Origin: Prorocentrum cordatum | Lineage: Eukaryota > Sar > Dinophyceae > Prorocentrales > Prorocentraceae | Assembly (NCBI GenBank): GCA_963575745.1 | Contig: CAUYUJ010018059.1 | Span: forward strand, 546,001-610,000 | Reading direction: 5' to 3' | Length of the DNA stretch: 64,000 nucleotides | Program-made: the position numbers and the translations under genes | Shown here: piece after piece, positions 41,881 to 51,769 of the stretch | Position numbering within the stretch: the stretch's first letter is position 1 | Layout of the letters: each line of letters opens with the position of its first letter | The notes under the pieces: model-generated | The model's input: only the letters and a program-made list of their open reading frames with translations | Database searches by the model: none | What the model was told of the DNA's origin: nothing

Positions 41881-42740
41881 GAACGGCTAGAAGCAAACTG
41901 GTTGATTTCCACACTGGCTGAGTTCTATCGAACTCTGTCTATATGTATACATGTATATATAGATATAGATATATACATATGTATATATATATGAATATAT
42001 ACGCAGATCAGCTGATACCCCAAGCAGTGCCCGCACTTAGGGATGTTTCACGTCTTTCCCAAGGAACATGGACTGCCTGCCGTCGGTCTGGCGGCTATGT
42101 GCGCCGCCCGTCTTCGGTCTTGTGGTTATCTAGTCGCCGTCGCCGCCCCGTAGTTTTGGGCCTGCCCGCTGGTCTGGAGGCTGTGTGATCGCCGTCGACG
42201 CCCCGTCGCCGTCTGGGCTTTGAGTTGCTGTGTATTTCATTCCATTGAATTGTGTTGCTTTCGTTGTGTTGCACTGATTGGCATTGCTTTGCATTGCCCT
42301 TGATGGTTTTACATTGTATTGCTGTGTCTTGCTTTGCCTTGGTTGGCCTTGCGTTGCACTGCTCCTCATTGCTTCGCAATGCAATACACTGCTTGGCAGG
42401 CGATGCGTTGCTTTGCGCCACATACATTGCACCACCTGGCTTGCACCACCTCGATTGCACCACACGGATTGCACAACCTAGGTTGCACCCCATATGTTAC
42501 AAGAAATCATTGTCTAGGGGCCCATGTTGGCGAACACATATGTCTGCGACAGCCACTCTATTTCTAACTCCCTCGCATTAGATCTCGTCCTCTCTGGTGC
42601 ATCGCACATTCCGTGTCGTGCCCCTGTGGCGGCTGGCCAGCCGGCGGACGGACGACGCCTGGACGAAGACGACATTGCGTTGCTGCGGTCGCTGCTGGGG
42701 CAGAGCAGGGGGGGCAAGGGAACTAGGCTGAGGTGGGCGG
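41881..42740. other. microsatellite, GTCGCCG unit and TTGCTTTGC-rich sequence
   Basis: (ATGTATAT)n at 41.94-42.0 kb, a GTCGCCG unit at 42.08-42.22 kb, a degenerate TTGC(A/C)TTGC tract at 42.23-42.42 kb and TTGCACCAC repeats to 42.49 kb. A short ORF at 42.52-42.76 kb has no motif. Confidence 0.45.
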
Positions 42741-42744
42741 GGGG

Positions 42745-43010
42745 AGTCAGCTTTTGTTAGCCTCAGGTCACGTCTTGGGGCACCCCGAGCCCTCCTCGTG
42801 GCCCTCTTGGGGCCCTTGTGGGTTTTTCTTCGGAGCAATCTTGGTGCGCCTCCTGAGGCCCTCCTGTGCCCACTGAAGACTCGGCCGGGCGAAGCTCGGC
42901 CAGCCTGAACTCAGCCAGCTGACCTCGGCCAGGCTGAGCTTGGCCTGGGCCGAAGTCAGCTCTGCCGATCTCCGCTGGCCGAGCTCCGCCTGGCCGAGGT
43001 GCCCCGGGCC
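42745..43010 (+). repeat. CTTGGG units then degenerate CTCGGCCAGGCTGAGCT repeat
   Basis: Units of about 17-19 bp such as CTCGGCCAGCCTGAACT run from about 42.88 to 43.0 kb. Confidence 0.55.
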
Positions 43011-43229
43011 GCCTTTTTATGGCGTCCCTCCCTCCTGCTGCGCCTCTCGCGCCCTTCCCGAGGTGTTAGTCGCCGTGGGCGCCTGGGCACTCCTCACGAT
43101 GGCCGCGCCCGCCGCCGCCCTCCCCTCGCCGCCCGTGCAAGCGCTCCGCTCGGCGGGCCGTGGTCCGAGCATCCGCCGCGGGTGCTCGCGCCACCGCGGG
43201 CCCCCTGAGCAGGGCATGGACACATGGGG

Positions 43230-43405
43230 TGCATCGAAGAAGAACACTGAGAATAACAAACAGACAAAGAAGAATAATAAGAATAAGCGCATCATGAATC
43301 ATGATAATATTGCATAAAACATCATGAATCATAATAATAGTGCATACAACAGACAAAGAAGAATAATAAGGGCATCATGAATCATAGCAATATTGCACAA
43401 AACAG
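43230..43405 (+). repeat. AT-rich tandem repeat around ATCATGAATCATRATAATA
   Basis: About three copies of a ~60-bp block with AAGAAGAATAATAAG, GCATCATGAATCAT and ATATTGCATAAAAC. It stands out from the GC-rich surroundings. Confidence 0.7.
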
Positions 43406-45480
43406 CAATGGTTGGAGGTCAGCGCGGACTTCCTGGATCGGCGCGGGGCCCTCGTGGCGGCGCCGCCCCTGGCGCTCTCCGCGCACCGGGGAGCGGGCCC
43501 CGGTGCCGATCCGCGAACTCCACGCGGACCTCCGAAGGCGTGTGCTGATGCTGGTTTGAGCCCCTTTGAGCCGGGGGGCCCTCGGTCGCACCCTGCCGTC
43601 GTTGCGTCGCGGGCGCACCTGGGACCTGGAGCGAGGGAGGGCTCACCGTGTGTGCTGACTTTTCCAGGAGGCAGCAGCCGCACACCGCCGCCGTACAAAC
43701 TCTGGACAGGATGGCGTATGTCGTCGGGAATCCTGGCTCAGTGTGTCGCGCCGCCAGTTCTGGCCCACCGCTCCTCGGCGCGACGTGCTGTCCACTCTCC
43801 CATTCCCAAGCGTCCAGTTTTCCGAGCCTCCCGCCCCGCGGAGCAAGCGACACGCTACTCAGTCGCAAGGCATAGCGTGTCGTTGGGGCCGCCGCGGCGA
43901 CAAGCCATCCCTGAGTTCCCGATCCTAGACCCTCCTGGTCGAGGCCAGAAAGATCGAACGAACGCAAGCCTTGCGCCGAACGGCGCGCGAGCAGGGTTAA
44001 GTACAAGATCATTAGTGCAGAACTGCAGCACTACTTGCATCCGGCTCCTCTTCTCCACTGATGACTCCCACGAGGCAGCTGTTCTGTCGCCCCGAAAGAA
44101 GAATGCAGACACGGCCTCCCAGGAACCAGCCACGGGCAGACAATTGCGCATGACCATGTTGCTCCAAGATTGTCTTGGGTCTTGGGCAACCTCGCTTGCG
44201 TGGCCCTGATGGGGGGGGGCGAGGCCAGAGGTGGTTGTGTCCTGGACGGCCCTGGGCATACACGGCGGTGTTGTACAGCTGTCTTCTGCGCACGGTCCGC
44301 ACGCCTCGAGTTGGTTCGGCCCGGCTCGGGCGCACTCGGCACGGTTGAGCTCGGCTCGTGACCGTCGTTCTGTCGGTGGCTCGCGCACCTTGCCCACAGA
44401 ACGTCTGCGCCTGAGTCAGATCGCATCGTTCTCGGCAGCCTTCGCATGTTCGAGTTAGTCAGCCCCATCTCGACACAGCATATTTACAGGGCTCGGCCCT
44501 GTGCCGCCAGCCCCCCCCTGCGCTCTGATGGCCTGCGCGGCTGGGCCGATGTGGTTGGTTGATGGGTTGATCGGTTAGTATGCTGGCAAAGGGATGGCTG
44601 GCTTGCTACCTGGATGGACTCTTAGCAGTTGAGCTAGTAGCTAGGTTGATGGGTTGGTTCGCAGGCTCGGTTGCTGGTTGGAAAATTGGCCCGGTTGCTC
44701 GCGACTCCGACGAGCTGATCTGTTGTTTCCAGAAGAGATCGCAGCTTTTTGAGCCCAGACCCCAGAACATCAAAAACGGATCGTGGCCTTGGGAGCGCGG
44801 GCCCATAGCTGTTTTTTTCAGCCGTCAAGCCAGGCTTCCCCGCTGGGCAGCGCCCTGTCCAAGGCGCTGACGCCGACGCCGTCGTCGCGCTTACGCCTTC
44901 GGTGGCGCGCGTTTCCGCCGCTCCGCCGCCCTGCGTCGACGTCGACTGCGGCTCTTCCGCCGCCGCTTCGCGCCGACGCCGACGCCGCTCCCGCTGCTCT
45001 CCGGGTCGCCGCCGCCGACGCCGTCGGCGCCGCCGCTCAGAACACGCCCAGTGGACTTGCCAAGGGGTTGACCAGATCTTCGAGGCGAGCCTGGCCGCGG
45101 CGACGATGGGCCTCCCACAGGCCCCCAGCCAGTCGGCAGAAGAGCTGCCTGACGAACAGCTCCCCGTTTCGGTCTCTCGCCGCTTGCGCTTGAGAGGGGC
45201 GCGCGCCGGCGCGCGCGCGCCCTGGCGGCTCCGGGCCACGGCCCGTGGCCGCCACTGCACCTTTGCCCGTCGCCCTCGCGACCGCTGACCCCCGCCCTGC
45301 AGGTGAAAGCCCTCGCCTCCCCCCCGCCGGCCCTCGGCAGCGCCCTGCCGCCGTCGTCCTCGCCGTCGCCGCCCCCGTCGCGGGAGGCCCACGCCGCGCT
45401 CCACCCTGGCGGCTCCGGGTGCGCGGTCGCGCGCGCGCCCGCGCGAGCGGCCGCTCCCCGCTCGCCGGCCGGCGCCCCTC
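43406..45480. other. GC-rich sequence, no supported gene
   Basis: Plus- and minus-strand ORFs up to 265 codons overlap each other and show no domain. A TGGTTGGTTGATGGGTTG-like repeat lies at 44.55-44.70 kb and GCCGACGCCGTCG repeats at 44.87-45.04 kb. Confidence 0.4.
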
Positions 45481-45499
45481 GGCGCCCCTCGGCGCCTCC

Positions 45500-45708
45500 T
45501 CCTCCTCCTCCTCCTCCTCCTCCTCCTCCTCTTTCTCCTCCTCCTTTCTTCCTCCTCCTCCTCCTCCACCCCGTCCTTCTCGTCCGCCTCCTCCACCTCC
45601 TCCTCCTCCTCCTCCTCCTCCTCCTCCTCCTCCTCCTCCTCCTCCTCTTCCTCCTTTTCCTGTTCCCCCCTCCAACTTATGGTGGTGGTGGTGGTGGAAA
45701 ACAGGCCC
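45500..45708 (-). repeat. (TCC)n tract ending in the CACCACCACCATAACTTGGAGGG module
   Basis: CTCCTCC repeats to about 45.66 kb are followed at 45666-45708 by the complement of GGGCCTGTTTTCCACCACC...TAAGTTGGAGGGG. That module also borders purine tracts at 57.32, 61.77 and 61.96 kb. The matching left arm is not seen here. Confidence 0.65.
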
Positions 45709-46019
45709 ATCACAGGGGGGGGCAGGTCTGGGCGGGCCTCCTCGGAAGGCTCGGATGGCCAATCCATTGAGAAGCCCTTTTGAGAAGCATTCTAATCCAC
45801 GGGACGTCAGAGTGACCGTTCGCCATAGTGACCTTGGGCGCGGGCCCAGTGGGGTCTCCCGATCGCTGGGCGCGAAGCGGCAGCAGCGGCTTGCGCGACC
45901 GGGTTTGGCCACCCCGCGTCCCCCGTGCAGCCGCGCACCAGAGGCCACTCTCGCCTAGGGCCACTCCTGCGTGTAGGCGATCTGAGCTATCTCCGAGCCC
46001 CGGCCGCCCTCTGCGAAGG

Positions 46020-46290
46020 CTTGGAGGAAGAGGAGGAGGAGGAAGAGGAAGAGGAGGAGGATGAGGAGGAGGAGGAGGAGAAGCAGGAAGAGGAGGAGGA
46101 GGAGGTGGAGCAGGAGGAGGAGGAACTGAAGAGGAGGAGGATGAGGAGGAGGTGGTGGAGCAGGAGGTGGATGAACTGGAGGAGGAGGAGGAGGAGGAGG
46201 AGGAGGAGGAGGAGGAGGTGGAACAGGAGGAGGAGGAGGAACTGGAGGAGGAGGAGGAGGAGAAGAAGGAGGAGGAGGAGGCCCCCCACT
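46020..46290 (+). repeat. (GGA)n purine tract
   Basis: GAGGAGGAAGAG repeats with TGG/CTG interruptions. All frames are open and encode low-complexity peptides. Confidence 0.9.
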
Positions 46291-46688
46291 TCCCCTTCAT
46301 CGGCATAAACTTTCGAAGGTCCCCACGGGTGTGTCGGGCCGTCGCTCTGCCCGCCGTGGTGCGCCGCCGCCGGCGCCGCTCCAAGCAGTCCAGTGTGGAC
46401 CTCCGCCAGCTTCGGTACTGGCGTAGCGACTTCGGTTTAGCAAAGTAGAGTGCCTTATCATACTTATAGATGTAGTCGTCGCATATGCAAATGTACTTAC
46501 CGAAGCCGCAACTACACTTACACGGTGCCCGTAACCATACTTATACAACAAGCTATAACCGACATCTAACCATCTTACAACTTTCATAACTTCTGCAATT
46601 TCCATGCCCCTCCCCTTCCCTCCCCCCCTGCGGTTCGGTAGTTAGCCAGTAGGACGGCGAGAAGAAAGGAGGGGGGAAGGGCGATGAC
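46291..46688. other. left flank of the palindrome-rich element
   Basis: A relatively AT-rich stretch at 46.44-46.60 kb repeats ACTTAYA/ACTTACA motifs on the plus strand (ATACTTATA, GTACTTACC, ACACTTACA, TCTTACAAC), followed by a C-rich segment. It may be subterminal sequence of the element; no inverted terminal repeat could be matched with 56.1-56.5 kb. Confidence 0.35.
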
Positions 46689-46810
46689 AGCGATGCATTC
46701 GCTAACGCATTCCTGGGTATGAGCGATAAATTCGCTATGTGGTTCTCTGAGCGATCAATTCGCTGTGCAATTATCTGAGCGATCAATTCGCTATAAGCGA
46801 TGAATTCGCT
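46689..46810 (+). promoter_or_regulatory. palindrome cluster upstream of ORF1 (5 copies)
   Basis: Copies at 46689-46703, 46722-46736, 46750-46764, 46778-46792 and 46796-46810, e.g. AGCGATCAATTCGCT. Spacing is about 28-33 bp except for the last pair. A degraded leader-like GCGCCATCATTCGAAG follows at 46840-46855. Confidence 0.65.
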
Positions 46811-46897
46811 ATGAGGCCCTTGCCCATGCCGCCCCCACTGCGCCATCATTCGAAGCCGTTTGCATGCGCAAGCCCGCGCGTTTTTTTTGCCGTAGAT

Positions 46898-48317
46898 ATG
46901 GCTGCCCAGCGCTTGCGCGACCAAGCCGAGGCCGTCGGGCGATTGCTCGAGGCAGTGCAAGGGCAGCCCTGTTTCGATACGGTGGCGGCCACGCAGGAAA
47001 GGATGCTCGTGCAGGCTTTCGGGAGCGCGAGGCTGCAGCCCACGCAGGTGACAACCCTCTCGTCTCTCGTCGCAGCGCAACCCTGGTCCGAGGTTTCCAA
47101 GGGGAGGCTGTTGGAGAAGCTCGGCAGCATCGTGGCTTCTGGCAGCGCCGTGGGCTTGCGAATGGCTCAGCAGGATTACGAGTGCATCTTCGGGTACCTG
47201 ACAGCGGGCTCGTGGCACCAGTTGGCGCGGGCCGACGTGCCCGAGGAAGCGAAGCTCAACGTGCTGGTTGATGTTGCGATTAGCTTGGGGCTTCGCAACC
47301 CGACCGAAGGCACGCATCAGATGTTGACGGCGATGTGGCGCATGGCAGTGGACGGAGCCGAGGCCGCGAAGAATGTGGCGTGGGCTGCAAAGTACTCGTA
47401 CCCCCAGCAGACCAAGCGCGTGTTCAAGCGCCAGGCTGCGGGTGAAATTGCGGCCCTCGTCGTCGACCACGCCTCCCCCAGCTGTTCCAATTCTCCCCCC
47501 CCCTCCCCTGGCCGCAATTTCACCCACGAAGGTTTCGAGGCTTCCTGCGCCCCCCGTTCGGCTGACCGAGCTGCCTGCGTCCCCCTCGACGTTCTGGGAG
47601 AACCACCCTGGCTTCTTCAAGCAAGTGTATGGCGACGAATTGCCAGCGGCATGCCCCGCGCCAGAAGCCGCGATTCGCTCCGTCCAGGCTACGCACCCGT
47701 GCCGCAACACAAAGCAGCAGGCCACGGGGGCGCAGATGATGAGCGCCTCGGCGTCGCAGCCCGACGTTTTGCAGATGATGCAGCTCATGTTCGACAACTT
47801 GCGGCGGGCGGACGTCGGCGCTCAGACGGGCCCTTTGAACCTCAAGATCCTGGGAGGCGGCGCGAAACGTGCCGCGGCCTCGGCGTTCGCAGCCGTGGGG
47901 GGCGCTGCCCCGAGTTCTCTTCCATCTTCCGCCTCAGAAGGGGCACCGTCGCCAGCAGCGCCAACGCCACCGTCGCCAGCGACGCCTGCAGCAGCCAGCG
48001 TCGCCAAAGGGAACAAGACTCCCCCCAAGAAGGAGGATGTCGCCTCGGTCACCGAGGACATCCTGCACGGACTCGTGACCAAGGAGAAGGGGGAGGGCCC
48101 GAAGCCGAAGGCAAAGGGGAAGGCAAAGGGGAAGGCGAAAGCAAAGGCGACGAAGGCTGGGGCTAAGACGACGGGCAAAAGCCACGGGAAGGGCGTCACC
48201 GTGTCACCCCTGTTCAAGCCCATCAAAAAGCTCGGGTGTTCGAAGTGTCGTTACGCCAAAATGGGGTGCTCGAGTTGCAAAGAGCGGCTCAGGATTTCGA
48301 AGCTGCTGGGTAAGTAG
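46898..48317 (+). CDS. ORF1 of the palindrome element: unknown protein with C-terminal zinc-like motif, one frameshift
   Basis: The N-terminal part (frame of 46898) is an Ala-rich helical segment with KLNVLVDVAISLGLRNPTEG. The C-terminal part is read in the next frame to a TAG at 48315-48317. The frames join at a run of eight C at about 47501-47508, so one base extra (or +1 frameshifting) separates them. The tail has Pro/Ser-rich linkers, Lys/Gly-rich KAKGKAKGKAKAKATKAG and CSKCRYAKMGCSSC, a C-x2-C-x6-C-x2-C motif suited to metal or nucleic-acid binding. From memory similar unannotated proteins are common in dinoflagellate genomes. Start: ATG at 46811 is in frame, but 46898 (MAAQ) is preferred because a leader-like motif lies between. 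A T-rich TTTTTTTTGCCGTAG ends 2 nt before it and could be a splice acceptor. Confidence 0.55.
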
Positions 48318-48545
48318 CTCATAATGTGTGTAGGTTTCCTGAGGCGCTCTCGGCCGCGCTGGGTCCGCCACGCACTTTGCTCATAGTCACGCGTCCAATG
48401 CATTTCGCTACCGCGCTTCTGTATATGGGGCCCTGGAGAGCGCATCCTAGCGTTTGGGTAAGCCGCGCGAGCGCCCCAGGGAACCCTGCCGCTCTCTTTT
48501 ACTCTCGCGAGGGCGTGTCTTACCTTTGTCTGCGATAAAAAGAAC

Positions 48546-48826
48546 AGCGATCCACTCGCTAAGCGATTCATTCGCTTGGGGGATAGACAGGGTGAGAGGG
48601 GTGAGAGGGGAGAGTGATGGACCGCTGACTTGGAGAGGGGTGAGAGGGGTGAGAGGGGTGAGAGGGGTGAGAGGGGAGAGGAGGGTGAGAGGGGGGAGTG
48701 ATGGAGGGGGCCTCGACCCCTCAAGCCAACCCCCAACCCCGCGTCAGCGATGCATTCGCTTTCCTCCGACCCCCCATCGAAGCAGCACTCCCTTCACCTC
48801 AACCCTGTGTCAGCGATGCATTCGCT
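48546..48826 (+). promoter_or_regulatory. palindrome cluster between ORF1 and ORF2 (4 copies) with GTGAGAGGGG repeat
   Basis: Copies at 48546-48560, 48562-48576, 48746-48760 and 48812-48826. Between them is a GTGAGAGGGG minisatellite (48.59-48.70 kb). The last two copies lie in a ~66-bp direct duplication. Confidence 0.65.
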
Positions 48827-48863
48827 TGCTCGCGGAGCGCCCCTGCGACCGCGCCTTCGCATT

Positions 48864-48879
48864 GCCATTTCGGCTCAAG
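48864..48879 (+). promoter_or_regulatory. spliced-leader-like sequence upstream of ORF2
   Basis: GCCATTTCGGCTCAAG matches the 3' sixteen bases of the known dinoflagellate spliced leader (GCCATTTTGGCTCAAG) at 15 positions. It lies 24 nt before the ORF2 ATG. Confidence 0.6.
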
Positions 48880-48903
48880 GCCTCGGCGGCCGCGCCAGCG
48901 ACA

Positions 48904-49638
48904 ATGGCCGACGACGCGGAGAGGTCACTGCAATCGTTGTTGTCGTTGGGCAACCCCTTTGCGCAGTTCCAGGATGGGGCCCAGGAGGCGGGTGAAAGCA
49001 AGGAGAGCGGGGGCGCTGGCGACGAATCGCGCATGAGTCCTATCTCAGACTCAGAGTCCGAGAGGCCGAGCGCCGCCGACAAAGGCAAAGGCTGCAAGGG
49101 CGAGTGGCGCGCCAGCGGCATGGGCGAGCCCGACAGCGGCGGCGAAGCGGAGGACCCTTGGGAGAAGAGGCGCAAGCAAGCGAGGGTGACCGCCTTGTGG
49201 AACTCCCCGCAGGCTCTCAGGGACGAGTCGGACGTGGCAAGGCAGTTCGGCGTGCCATGGGCCATGCGCGGCCCGCCTCCTCCAAGCGAGGGGGGGCCGA
49301 CGATGTGGCGCGGCAACAGATGGTCAGAAGGCGAGCGGCTTCGGAAGAAACGCGGTGGCTCATCCAGGGAGTTCTTCGAGGAGAAGTACGGCTACGGCGG
49401 CTGGGGCTGGCAAGCAGGCCACGCGCCGAAGCGGCCTTCGGACTGGAAGGGCAAGGGCGGCGGCAAGGGCGCCTCCTCCAAGAGCGGCAACGGTCAGGAG
49501 CAGAGCAAGGGCGGCGCCTTCTCCGAGCGCGGCAAGGGCGGCAAGGACGGCAAGGGCAGCAAGGGCAGCGCCCCCGAGGGCACGCGGGCGCCGCGGGCGC
49601 AGGCCGCCTGGAACACTGATGCCCTCGAGGACATTTGA
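48904..49638 (+). CDS. ORF2 of the palindrome element: Ser/Glu then Gly/Lys-rich protein, unknown
   Basis: A 244-residue ORF from ATG 48904 (MADDAERSLQSLLSLGNPF), chosen because the leader-like motif lies just upstream even though the frame is open further. An acidic Ser-rich N-terminal third is followed by a Trp/Arg-containing middle (EDPWEKRRKQARVTALW, MWRGNRWSEGERLRKKRGGS, FFEEKYGYGGWGW) and a long Gly/Lys/Ser tail (KGKGGGKGASSKSGNG). The composition suggests an RNA- or DNA-binding accessory protein with a disordered tail. No known family is recognised. Palindromes flank it on both sides, as for the other ORFs. Confidence 0.5.
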   Translation: MADDAERSLQSLLSLGNPFAQFQDGAQEAGESKESGGAGDESRMSPISDSESERPSAADKGKGCKGEWRASGMGEPDSGGEAEDPWEKRRKQARVTALWNSPQALRDESDVARQFGVPWAMRGPPPPSEGGPTMWRGNRWSEGERLRKKRGGSSREFFEEKYGYGGWGWQAGHAPKRPSDWKGKGGGKGASSKSGNGQEQSKGGAFSERGKGGKDGKGSKGSAPEGTRAPRAQAAWNTDALEDI

Positions 49639-49649
49639 GACAAAAAACC

Positions 49650-50067
49650 AGCGATTGACTCGCTATGCAGTTCACAAGCGATTGAATCGCCATGCAGGTC
49701 ACCTCTCTCGTCTACTTATCCTTGCCCCTCTCTCTTCTATTTCTCTTTGTCCCTTGTGCGCGCAGAGAGTGCAGAATATATTGTTGATAAACGAGCCCGC
49801 GAGTGATTCAACATATAGAAACGCAAGGCAAGAGTGGATCTTGATTCTGAAGAGATCCCACGGGGAGTTCTGTGAGAAATCTGGCGGGGCATTCCTTCAC
49901 AACGCTCTCTGGGCTGTCACGCGCAAAAAAGTGCCCCAGATTCGGCGGGCCGTCCCCCCCCCCTCCGGTCGCCTCGGCTTGCTCGACCTCCTCGCTCAGC
50001 CCCCTTCGATGCGTCGGCATCCTTACGCCCCTGCCCGTTGCATTTCCTCTCAGCGATTGCATTCGCT
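49650..50067 (+). promoter_or_regulatory. palindrome cluster between ORF2 and ORF3 (3 copies) and leader-like site
   Basis: Copies at 49650-49664, 49677-49691 (last base changed) and 50052-50067 (6-nt spacer). CTGGGCTCAA follows at 50106-50115. A T-rich tract ending in AG at 50141-50142 could be a splice acceptor, 35 nt before the ORF3 ATG. Confidence 0.6.
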
Positions 50068-50176
50068 CCATGGGGCGGGCCGCGCGAGTTGTCATCTGCA
50101 TTCGTCTGGGCTCAATCTATTCAAAGCGGTTTTCTTTCTTAGCGGCCAAGGGCCAAGGCGCGCTCGGCGGGCAGCG

Positions 50177-50719
50177 ATGGATGGACCGTCGGAGGCCGCG
50201 AGCTCTAGCGGCGCGGAATGGCTGTGGCGCGGCTTTTGCCCTCGCGGCGCTTGCGCGAAAGGTGGTTCTTGCCTCTTCCAGGGCCCTGACAGGGAGGTCG
50301 TGAAGGAGAAGGTGGCGAACCACTTGTGGTCTTCTCCCTACCACAACGTCGACAACACCCTCGAGTGGGAGGCGGCGTTGCAGGAGGCAAATCATGACGC
50401 GTACATTGTCTACGAGCTGGGCGCGCAGAAGAGCAAGGAGCGCACGCCACCCGAGGAACCGCCGCAAAGGCGGGCCGTTCAACAGCGGTCTTCAGGACCA
50501 GTCGGCCAGTACAAGTCGAAGGCAGTGGTGACGCGAGACATCACGGTGCGCAAGGGCGAGCTGCAGCAGGTCACGGGCTGCCTTGACAGGTCTCTGACGG
50601 CGACGGAACACGCCGCGACCATCGCACGCAGCGCAGCGACGGCGTTCGAGGACAGCGCTGCTGCGATCTCGGGCGCCAAGAAGACGCTCGAGAGCATCTG
50701 CATGCGCCGCGTGGGCTGA
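50177..50719 (+). CDS. ORF3 of the palindrome element: small protein with Cys/His-poor N-terminus and helical tail, unknown
   Basis: A 180-residue ORF starting MDGPSEAASSSG. Residues about 15-35 (WLWRGFCPRGACAKGGSCLF) contain three Cys and many Gly, possibly a small metal site of CCCH type lacking a clear His. A helical acidic middle follows (DREVVKEKVANHLWSS, EWEAALQEANHDAYIVYEL), and an Ala/Thr-rich helix ends the protein (LTATEHAATIARSAATAFED). No family is recognised. The ATG was chosen over longer upstream frames because the leader-like GGCTCA at 50109-50114 is upstream and the extra N-terminal sequence is low-complexity shadow of ORF2. Confidence 0.5.
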   Translation: MDGPSEAASSSGAEWLWRGFCPRGACAKGGSCLFQGPDREVVKEKVANHLWSSPYHNVDNTLEWEAALQEANHDAYIVYELGAQKSKERTPPEEPPQRRAVQQRSSGPVGQYKSKAVVTRDITVRKGELQQVTGCLDRSLTATEHAATIARSAATAFEDSAAAISGAKKTLESICMRRVG

Positions 50720-50815
50720 GCCACCCCAAGACGCGGCCTGCTGCCCTGCGCTCGGCCTGTCTCGGAAGCCCGCGGCTTCTGTGAGAAAAGAATAGCACCC
50801 TCGTGACCCAACTTG

Positions 50816-51659
50816 AGCGATCGAATCGCTGGCTCTTCCTCGAAACCCCATTTGAGCGATCGTATCGCTGGCTCCTTTTCGGCCCGCCCATGCGCGACCC
50901 GCCAAGAGGAGAGGGGAGAGAGGAGGGGGGGAGGGAGGAGACAGTAAAGAGAAAGTAGAGAGGAGGCCCGCCTCGGGGGCCGATTCTCGGAGGCCGAGGT
51001 CCAGGAGGACGCATTTTGGTCGGGGTGATCCGCGGCTTTTCCCGCAGGGGCCTGCGGGTAGTTTTTCTGCACAAGCCGGCGTGGAGATCCCTCTGGCGGC
51101 GTCTGTGGCGCGACTGGGGGGGGGGGGGGGCATGGGCCCCGAATCCAAGCCCGAGGCCGAGCCCGAGCCCGCGCTTTGAGCCCGAGCCGAAGGCCAGGTC
51201 GGAGCCCGACCCCGAGCCTGAGCCAGCGCCCGAGAAGGACAGAGCAGAGAGAAAGAGGAGTGGGAGAGAAGAGGAGGGACAGCAGTAGCACCATAGCGCA
51301 ACGGCGATTGGTGGTCCGGTTGTCCAACGGTGGTCCAACATGGGTGGTCCAACAGAAGGTGGTCCAACGTGGTCCAACGGTGGTCCAACGGTGGTCCAAC
51401 AGGGGTCCAACATGTTGGACCACCGTGGTCCAACGGTGGTCCAACGGGGGTCCAACGCGGGCGGTCCAACGGTGGTCCAACGTGACGTCGCCATCCGTGG
51501 TTTGCGCTTTTCTGTTTGGATGGGGGCGGGAGGGAGCGAGAGAGCGAGGATCGCTGAGACCTCGTTTCGCTTGCTGAGGCTAGCGATGCACTCGCTGTAA
51601 CTAGCGATACACTCGCTCAGACTAGCGATTCACTCGCTCAGACTAGCGACTCGCTCGCT
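50816..51659 (+). promoter_or_regulatory. palindrome clusters between ORF3 and ORF4 (6 copies)
   Basis: Copies at 50816-50830, 50855-50869, 51582-51596, 51603-51617, 51624-51638 and an imperfect 51645-51659. The last four are spaced 21 bp apart. The ~710 bp between the two clusters holds GAGCCCGAGCC and GGTGGTCCAAC repeats, no gene. Confidence 0.65.
51300..51490 (+). repeat. GGTGGTCCAACG minisatellite
   Basis: About fourteen GTGGTCCAAC units at 10-18-bp spacing, including one inverted AACATGTTGG junction. It lies in the ORF3-ORF4 gap. Confidence 0.85.
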
Positions 51660-51700
51660 CAGACGCGCCCCCGAGCTCACGACGCCACTGCGCCCTACTG

Positions 51701-51720
51701 CAGCCACTCTGGGCTCAAAG
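51701..51720 (+). promoter_or_regulatory. spliced-leader-like sequence upstream of ORF4
   Basis: CAGCCACTCTGGGCTCAAAG resembles the spliced leader end with three substitutions and two single-base insertions. It begins 42 bp after the last palindrome and ends 49 nt before the ATG. Confidence 0.4.
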
Positions 51721-51769
51721 CAGCGCGCCCTGCTCTCGGGTCGCTCGGGAGCGCTCGCGCAACCGAGGT

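Noticed and set aside
44634-46384. Minus-strand ORFs of 224-377 codons
   Set aside because: Dominated by Glu, Ser or Arg runs from GGA/TCC tracts; no domain.
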